18,753 nucleotides of DNA from Baffinella frigidus (taxonomy: Eukaryota > Cryptophyceae > Cryptomonadales > Baffinellaceae): NCBI GenBank assembly GCA_026770585.1, contig MU646420.1:111000-129752 (forward strand). The letters are read 5' to 3'. The stretch's first letter is position 1; each line of letters begins with the position of its first letter. The notes under the pieces are model-generated. The model was given only the letters and a program-made list of their open reading frames with translations. It had not been told where the DNA came from and searched no databases. The position numbers and the translations under genes are program-made. Positions 7,482 through 16,400 of the stretch are shown here, in pieces.

Positions 7482-10400
7482 GTTTGGCACAACCTCCAGC
7501 GAGCGCTCCTTCACACCAGCCCCACCTCCCCCCGGCCTCGAACTCCCCCGCAACCGGATGCCGGTCCGTGATGTGTACGCGCATGGTGCGGATATTTTTC
7601 ACCAGCTTTGTGAGAGGCCGAGAGGGGATTGTGTCGTAGGGTGGAGCGCGCGATGGCGGCGCGGGTGAGTCAAGAGTTGGCTGGCGCGCTGTCAAACAAC
7701 CTCCTCGGCAGCGTGGGTGGCCACGGTTGCTGCAAAGATCAGATCCAAACCGCAATAGATTCTCCTGGCGCCCAGCGACCCGGAAACAGAACATGCCTCC
7801 TCTGTCCACCAGTGCCGCACCAGCGCGGCGTATCCAGGAGGCGGCTCACGCCTCGCGTGTGCGGCAGGTTCTGCGGGAACATCTTCTGCCACGCGTGCTC
7901 GGCCAAGTCGCGCGCGCTGCTGTTCCTCGGGTACGCGGAGCCCGTGCGCATCTGCGACTCGTGCATGAACACTTGCAACCTCCGTGACGACTTCATGGAG
8001 GTGCAAACCATAACCCTGAACCCTAAACCCTAAATCCTAAACCCCAAACCCTAAACCCTAGCGCTGTCCGAGTGAACCTGGGCTCACCATTCTTCGAAAA
8101 AAAAATCCCTTTTGTACTGGAGGTTCTGTCTTTAATGTGTTTGATGGCGAGCCCAGTTTTACTCCGGCAGAGCTAGAACACTCACTCCAAACCCTTAACC
8201 CTTAACCCTAAACCCTAAACCATAAACCCTAGACCCTAAACCCTAAACCCTAAACCCTAATTCCTAATCCCTAAACCCAGCCCCCCCCCATTCCCACCCG
8301 ACCGCCCTTCGTGGCAAACCCTAAACCCTAAAACCTAACCCTAAACCCTAAACCCTAAACCCTAAACCCACCCCACCGCCCAGCGTGACCAACCCGTGGC
8401 CAACCTTCACCCTCAAGTTGCCTCCAAAACCCTGAACCCCGAACCCTTCCCCCTTCCGTAGGTAGTGCGCAACGTGGAGGAGCGGGCGGTCAAAAGCATG
8501 CTCACAGACCATACAGTCGGACCTTAAACTTCTTCTTCTTCCTCTTCTTGATTACTCTCGATACAGGTCCTAGGTAGGCCCTTGCGCCTTGAGTTGAGTG
8601 ATACAAAACCCTAACCACTAAGCCCCCACCCGACCGCCCAGCGTAGTCAGCCCTGAACCTCTGAGAAAAGAATTTTGTAAAAGGATTGAGTGGATTCAGA
8701 GGAAACTCAACCATCCCCGCCCACCTCCGCCAGGTGGTGCGGAATGGGGAGGAGAGTGCGGTCAAAAGCATGCGGGCGGACCAGACAGTCGGACCTCAAA
8801 CCCCAACCACGAATCTGAGAAAGGGGTCCGTTTGTAAAGTCACTTTTAAAGTAGGGTTTCCTAACGACTCAACCACCACCGGACCGCCCAGCGTGACCGC
8901 GCTCAAAGTGGGAGCGAGCAAATCGTGTGACCACTTGCCCCATAATTAATCCCACGCTGGTTAAACCCTGAACCCCACCCCCTTCAGGTGGTGCGGAATG
9001 GGGAGGAGCGTGCGGTCAAAAGCATGCTCGCGGACCAGACAGTCGGGCCGGATGACACGACTGGCACGCAGACGCCGCTGCTTGTCGCCGCCAGCAAGGG
9101 GTCCGTTCAAACTTGTCCCACCAGCCCTCAGAGTGTTGACAGCGAGGGGTGCGGCACCCTAGGGTCGTTTTTGGAGCCGTTTAGTCTAATCCCCGTCACC
9201 ATTTTGACTATTTTGTGAAAAAATCTCCAATTACACGGTCGGATGAAACGAATGGGACGCAGACCACTCGAGGCTAGAAGATGGAGTATTTTAAATGTGG
9301 GGTTGTTAAATTTAGTACCAGTCACGGGCAGGCTTGGTCACGTACCTGCGGGATAACCCGCAGTTACGTGACCAAACGCCCCTACTTGTGTGAAAATTAC
9401 TACACCCCTCTTTTGTTTTCTTCACTTGTAAAGGAATCCCTGTTTTAAAATAGTCACATTTCTAGCCTCGAGTGGGATGCCGCTGCTTGTCGCGGGCAGC
9501 AAGGGGTAATACGTACGGGTCGAGCCCCTGATTTGTCCCGGAAGAGAAGCTGTCCCACAGGATCCACAGCACGGGGTGCAGAATCCCAGGGTGAGCTGTG
9601 TCCGTGGAGGGGAAGCCAGCCCTCAAGAGTTCAGCTGCGGAAACCATTGAAAATAATGCCGACAAAATTTACTACACAATTAGGTCTACTAGTAATAGTG
9701 CAGCATCTGTGTAGTAATTTTCGATACCTCAAAAGTCATGTGTTTGATCGCTTCCGGAGTTGGGGTTTGTACGGGACGCCGCTGCTTGTCGCGGCCAGGA
9801 AGGGGTTCATCCGGAAACACGTAATTTTCTTTCAAAAGCTGGTAATGAAAATTACTACCCAATTGCAGGTCACGTGACCCGTTATGTAGTAAATTTCGTT
9901 GCCATATTTCAAAAGAAAAATACTTGTTCCCGGATTAGGGTGCGCTGTCTTTTCTTGAGGCTCAAAGACTATTGTATCACTCAGCTCAAGGCTTAAGGGC
10001 CTATCTAGGATCTGTATCGAGAGTAATAAAGAAGAGAAGGTGCGCTGTCTTTGTGGTTTGAGGTTTGGGGATTGGGAGTGATCGTTGCAAGGGGTGAGCA
10101 CAGCAGGTGACCCATCAGCCCTCAAGAGGGGGAACTGACCGTCGGCGGCAAGGGTTGCGTGGTCCACTTCAGCACATATGTTCACCAACCGCCTCCACCA
10201 AGGGTTCAGTTGTCCCAGTATGCCTAAACCCTCCACCCTGACCCATAATGCTACCCCCTTACATAATGCGACAACGGCGCGAACGCACCTCAGGAAACGT
10301 ATAAAAATACCACTTTCTGGGCAACGAAAATTACCACACGAATGCTTTACTATTACTAGTAAAACCCAATTGTGTAGTAAATTTCGTTGCCAGAAAGAAA

Positions 10401-13400
10401 TATTGTTATTCGTTGTTGCAGATTAAACACTGACCCCTACCAGGTACATGCGGGTGATGCAGGTGCTGCTGGACAACGGAGCCAACGCACCTTCAGAAAC
10501 GAATAAAAATGTTTCTTTCTGGGCAACGATAATTACTGCACGAATGATTTGTTATTACTAGTGAAACCCAATTGTGTAGTAAACTTCGTTGCCATAAGGT
10601 GATGGAGCGCTTGCTTGATAACTTGCGGCCGATTTTCGAGAGATTTTTTTCCAGAATTTGCACCAGAATAGTTTAGTTGGACCCTTTACATGTCACGTCC
10701 TGGTACAAATTTCTCGATTTCTGAAAAAGTTTCTACTTGAAATAGGCCAAGTTTTCCCATAAGCGCTCTATTGTTGTTCGTTTCCGCAGGTCAAACCCTG
10801 ACCCCTACCAGGTACATGCGGGTGATGCAGGTGCTGCTGGACAACGGCGCCAACGTCAACGCCCTCCCGCTGCGTGACTCCGCAGGTGGTGCCCCCGAAA
10901 CCCGAAACCCGAAAACCGAAAACCGAAACCAGAAACCGGAAACCGGAAACCAGAAACCAGAAAAACGCAACCCGCACACGCTGACATCACACACACCACA
11001 CTCAACGCCCTCCTGCGGAGTCACGGAACAGGTGCCCCTAACAACGTGCCACACACAGCCTAACGTAGGAGAAGAAGACCGTTGTGCCAATATATGCTAG
11101 AACCAGCCGCTTTCTATGCCCAGACTATGTGGCAAGCGACGACATATATGTGAGTGTTTTAGCGTTTATGGTTTGGGGTTTGGGGTTTAGGAGGCGGAAA
11201 TTTGAGCTGCACTTCAATCCGTTATTAACGCACTTTTTCTCACACAGGGGGGGTACGAGAGACTATGTGGCGAGACGTGTTGCGAACCACATGGGGGTGG
11301 GTTCGGGTTTAGATTTAGGGTTTAGCAGAGTTCTGAGCGGTGCGAGCGACAGGGGGCGGGGGAGGGTTTCAGGTTGAGATTTGGGGATGCGCAGAGATTT
11401 GAGCGGACCGCTGAAATCGCACCGATCACACCGCAGGGGGCGGGGGACGGTTTAGGGTTAAGATTTAGGTTGAAGCAATAAATTTGCAAAAATATTTATT
11501 AATTCGTGGTAGAGATTTGAGCGGTGCGGGCCGCAGGGGGCGGGCGAGACTATGTGGCGAGCGACGACGGGCGGCTGCCCCGGGGGGACTCTCCGCTGCA
11601 CTACTCTGCAATCAACGGGTGTGCATGCGGCTCCCACGTGTTTCTTGCATGTGTCTTGCTTTTTTGACAGGTTTGTAGAGTCCATGCGCCACGCAAGGTG
11701 GTAAGTTTTTGGGGAATTTGATCAGTTTTGTGTTTACTAGTTTGGCAGGATAGGAGCAGTCTGCCAAACGGAAACGATGAGAAACGATGAGAAACCATGA
11801 GAAACCAAACGGAAACGATGAGAAACCTTTGAGGTTTGGGGATTGGACGATGAGAAACGATGGTTGAAACGATGGTTTCTCATCGTTTCCGTTTGGCCTC
11901 GGCAGGCCCCACGCAGGGGCCTGCGTGGGGCCTGCCGAGGAGCATCGTGCTGACAGGCTTTTTCACTTTAGACATGCACGACTGATGGGTGGGTTAGGGG
12001 GAACACGACTACTGTTTGGGTTACGGGGTATCGACAAATGGGTGGGTTGCGTGGTATCGACTGATGGGTGGGTTACGGGACGGGGCATGGTCGCTGCAGT
12101 GCGTGGGGCCTGCTGAGGCGCATGGTGCTGGCAGTAGGCTTTTTCACTTGAGACACGGGGTCACGGGGTCAAGCAAATTAAACCTCACAAAACGAACTAC
12201 GGCAAGATTGCTCGGGCAGTTGTATTCCTTTTCGATTCGGCGCAGGGCGCTGCAGTGCGTGGCGATGCTGCTCCTGATTTTGATCTGGCCTCACGAGGCG
12301 CATCGCGTGCTGCAAGTAGGCCTGACACAAGATCAACCACTGTACTCTACGGGTGACGGATGCATTGCGTGGGTGACTAACCCGCGGGTTGCGGGACGGG
12401 CGCAGGTCCCTGCAGTGCGTGGCGATGCTGCTGCGCCTCAAAGCCGACGTCAACCGCCTCTCCGCACGGTATGAGGGGGTGGGTATTCCATATGCACTGG
12501 AGTTTTTTGGAATTGGAGCCGTTTTTTACAAACGTGTACCGGGATTTCCAAGAAACGGCCCCAAAACGTGGCATTGTTGCTGCGCGTCTACGCCGACGTC
12601 AACCGCCTCTCCGCACGGCACGATCCACGGGCTCGTTTGGAATCGGAGCTTTCCCGGTGCGTGGGTGAATTCGAAGCCGGACATGTGATGTTGGCTTGGC
12701 GGGCGCAGGGCCTCGTGCAGGGCCTCGTGCAGTTGGGTGTGCATGGTGTGATGCCGAAACATGAGACAGTGGTCGCGTCTCGCGCCCAGGAATTCGAAGC
12801 CGGACATGTCATGTTGGCTTGGTGAGTGCAGGTACAGCTGTGGGCGGGTGGTTTAATGCCAAACATTGAGAGGTTGTTTTGGTGGGGGCAGGTACGGCGA
12901 GACGCCGCTGCACAAGGCGGTCCTCTTCCAGCGCGTCGACGTCGTCGAGGTACGGGTGCACACCCTAATTCCACCCTACGGAACGCCGGAATTTGGTCGA
13001 CGCCTTGAATTCCGGCGTCAACCTAATTCCGGCGTTCCGTAGGGTAAAGCGACTCTTCTTCTTTGTTTCTGCTGTTTTCTTTGTTTTGGGAGAGCATTGC
13101 CCACACAGTGGGCGTCACAGATCGTTCCATTTATTTTCGTGTCGGTCCATTTATTTTCGTGAAAATAAATGGACCGTAGGTACTAGATAACACGAAAAAA
13201 ATGGACCGTAGGTACTAGATAACACGAAAATAAATGGACCGTAGATACTACATAAGAATTGCCCAGTCCCGGCCATATCGGCCTCAACAAATCAACACCG
13301 CTCCCGAAACCGCTCCCCATGTATAAAAACATCACCCTCCCTGTATAACAACCCTCCCTCCCTCCACAGGCCCTCCTAGCTGCTGGCGCCGACCCCACGA

Positions 13401-16400
13401 TCCGCAACGACCGCGGGTTCTCAGCGCTGACGCTGTGCGCGATGTGCGGGGGGGACGAGCTGGCTGCGGCGTTCTCGCCGGGCGGCGCCCCTGCGAAAGT
13501 CCAGCCCATGCGCGCCGCCGAGGTGAGTGCTACGCGGGGAGGCTTTCTATTATTTGTAATGCGAATCGGCCGCTTTTGGACAGAAAACGTCATTTCTAGG
13601 GGGGATAACACAGGTTGATTTTAGATGGACAGACAGATTGGATGCCAGTTAGGCGGATAAGACCTTGAGCGACAAGCTGGCCGCGGCGTTCTCGCCGGGC
13701 GGCAACGGTTCCAATTCCGGAAACAGCTCCAATTCCGCCGCCGCGAAAGTCCAGTCCATGCGCGCCGCCGAGGTACGGACCAGGCCGCGTTCTCTCAGTC
13801 TATTTGCGCTCGGCAGTTTGGCGACCACGGGGTCTTTCTCGCTCCAAAGTTGACGTTTTTGTACCACGAAGCCCAGGATGTCAACTTGGGAATAGTCGGT
13901 TAACCCGAGTGAGGCAGAGCTACGGTTCGGGTTAGGGTGTGGGGGTGAGGGGCTGCGCGCGATGTGCGGGGCCACGAGCTGGGCGCGGCGTTCTCGCTGG
14001 GCGGAAACGGCTCCAATTCCGGAAACGGCTCCAATTCCACCGCCGCGAAAGTCCAGCCCATGCGCACTGCTAAACTCTGAATTTCAAATGGAACCAGATT
14101 TGATTGAAATCGGCTTTTCGTCCTATCTCTCCTCTCTCCCTCTCGCTGATGTGGAACCTGATCACGTCCTGCGTTACGTCCGGCGCCAGTACCGATCGCG
14201 TCCGCAGCCAGTACTGATCGCGTCCCAAAACTGGTTTTTCAGGTGCGTGCGGGGCAGATCAGGTGGACTATTATAAAGTCAACATCCTGGGTCCGTGGTA
14301 CTAAATACGTCAACTTTCGGCGCAGGTGGGCGGGGCAGATCACGGGCCTGCGTCACGTCCGCAGCCAGTACTGATCACGTCCGACGCCAGTACTGAGCAC
14401 GTCCTGTCACGTCCATAGCCGGTACTGATCGCGTCCCAAAACTGTTTTGCAGGTGCGGGCGGGGCAGATCACGGCCGCGTCGAAGCCCAACCTGCTGTGG
14501 AGCCTCGTCGTCGCCCTCTACCTCTACCGCAGGTCTGTTTTTCACCTAGGGTGTAGGGTTTGAGGTTTGGGGGTTGGGGCTGAGTTTTTGGAAGTTGTGC
14601 GTGTACCTCTACCGCAGGTCAGCGTCAGTTGAGGGTTTAGGGTGTACGGGTTAGAGTTTAGTGTCCAGGGTTTAGGGTTTGGGGCGTAGGGTTGAGGGTT
14701 GAGGGGTTGATGGGGCTTAGGACAAGGAACCTTACCGTCGCCCTCTACCTCTATTGCAGGTCCGCCTCCATCAACCCCTAAACCCTAAATCATAAACCCT
14801 AAACCCTAAGCACTCAACCCTCAACCCTACACCCTACACCCTAAACCCTACACCCTACACCCTAAGCCCTACACTCTCAACCCTACACACTAAACCCTTC
14901 ACCCTAAACCCGAAACCGATGATGAACACGACAGGCCGCGATCAGCGCGGGAGACGCGAGACTGCGAGACGCTGGTCGCGGCCCACGAGAGAGGGAGAGA
15001 GAGAGAGAGGGAGGGAGAGAGATGGGGAGAGATGGAGAGAGCGAGAGAGATGGAGAGAGAGAGAGGGAGGGAGAGAGAGAGAGAGAGGGGGGGGAGGGAG
15101 GGAGAGAGCGAGAGAGAGGTAGACCTGCATCCAGAGGAGACGTGGGGGCGGTAAGAAGTTGACACGTGAGCTCAGAAGTTGACAAGAGGTTGACACGTGT
15201 CGCAGGCCGCGATCAGCGCGGGAGACGCTCTGCGAGACGCTGGTCGCGGCCCACGAGAGAGGGAGAGAGAGAGAGAGAGAGGGAGGGAGATGGAGAGAGA
15301 GAGGGAGAGCGAGAGAGATGGCGAGAGAGAGAGGGAGGGAGAGAGAGAGAGAGAGGGGAGGGAGGGAGAGAGAGAGGGGGGGGGAGAGAGAGAGAGACCT
15401 GCATCCAGGGGAGACGTGGGGGCGGTAAAAAGCTGACACGTGAGCTAAGAAGTTGACAAGAGGTTGACACGCGTCGCAGGCCGCGATCAGCGCGGGAGAC
15501 ACTCTGTGAGACGCTGGTCGCGGCCCACGAGAACGCCTTCCCGGTCTAACCCCGCCAAACCCTAACACCTCAACCCTACCCCTACCCCCTAGACCCTGAA
15601 CCCTGGACCCTGGACCCTACACCCTACACCCTGAAACTTGGACCCGAGACCGGCAACCCGAAACTGCAAAGCCGAAACTCGAAACCCGAACTTCCTGAAC
15701 CGGATCCACGCTTCGATGCAACCCCGACCCCTAACCCACGAACACTACCTCAGCCCTGAAATCTGAAGCCTGAATCCTCAACGTCTGACCCCAATTGCAG
15801 GTGGACAAGTACATCCCGCAGCTGTGCGACCTGGCGATTCACGAACAGCCTGGGGACGGCGCGGTAAACCCCAAACCCCAAATCACAAACCCTACACCCC
15901 AAACCCCTCAACCCGAAACCCTAAACCCTAAACCCTAAACCCTAAATCCTCAACCCTAAACCCTAAACCCTAGCCCCCTCAATCCGAAACCTTAATCCCC
16001 CACACCTGAATACATATGCCGAAACCCCATCCTGATGGGGTGCACACACAAGGACGGCGCGGTACCCTAACCCCCAAACCCTAAACACGAAACCTTGTTA
16101 CATGGCGGCCATGTTGGTTACCCCCAAAACACGAAACCCCAAACCCCCAACCCCAAACCCCAAATCCGAAATCCCAGGCGAACCCCCCCCCCACCCGAAG
16201 AATCCGCAGGTTCTCGCGATGTTTCGGATCGAGGGGTTGAGGGTTTAAGCTTTGAGGTTTGGGCGCGGTACCCTACCACCTCAAACCCTGAATCCCAACC
16301 CTCTAAACCCTAAACCCTTATCCTTCAACCCTAAACCCTTAACATCAGGTGAAGCGCGCTATATTAGCGATGGCGCTGCGGAGCCACAACTTCGCCTTCT

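Noticed and set aside
6777-7571. 264-residue plus-strand frame across the promoter
   Set aside because: It is antisense to SERINC exon 1 and overlaps FYVE exon 1 in another frame. No recognisable domain.
7629-8033. Single 134-residue frame containing the second half of the FYVE finger
   Set aside because: Its first part is intron 1 and would give a finger lacking its first zinc ligands. Splicing 7481 to 7868 restores all eight ligands and the HHCRFCG motif.
13168-13258. CRISPR-like array
   Set aside because: The 34-35 bp units are contiguous tandem repeats without distinct spacers, in a eukaryotic intron.
14899-15568. Ser/Leu-rich or Arg/Glu-rich frames of up to 208 residues
   Set aside because: They are readings of GA/TC-rich repeats in the tandem units before exon 10.
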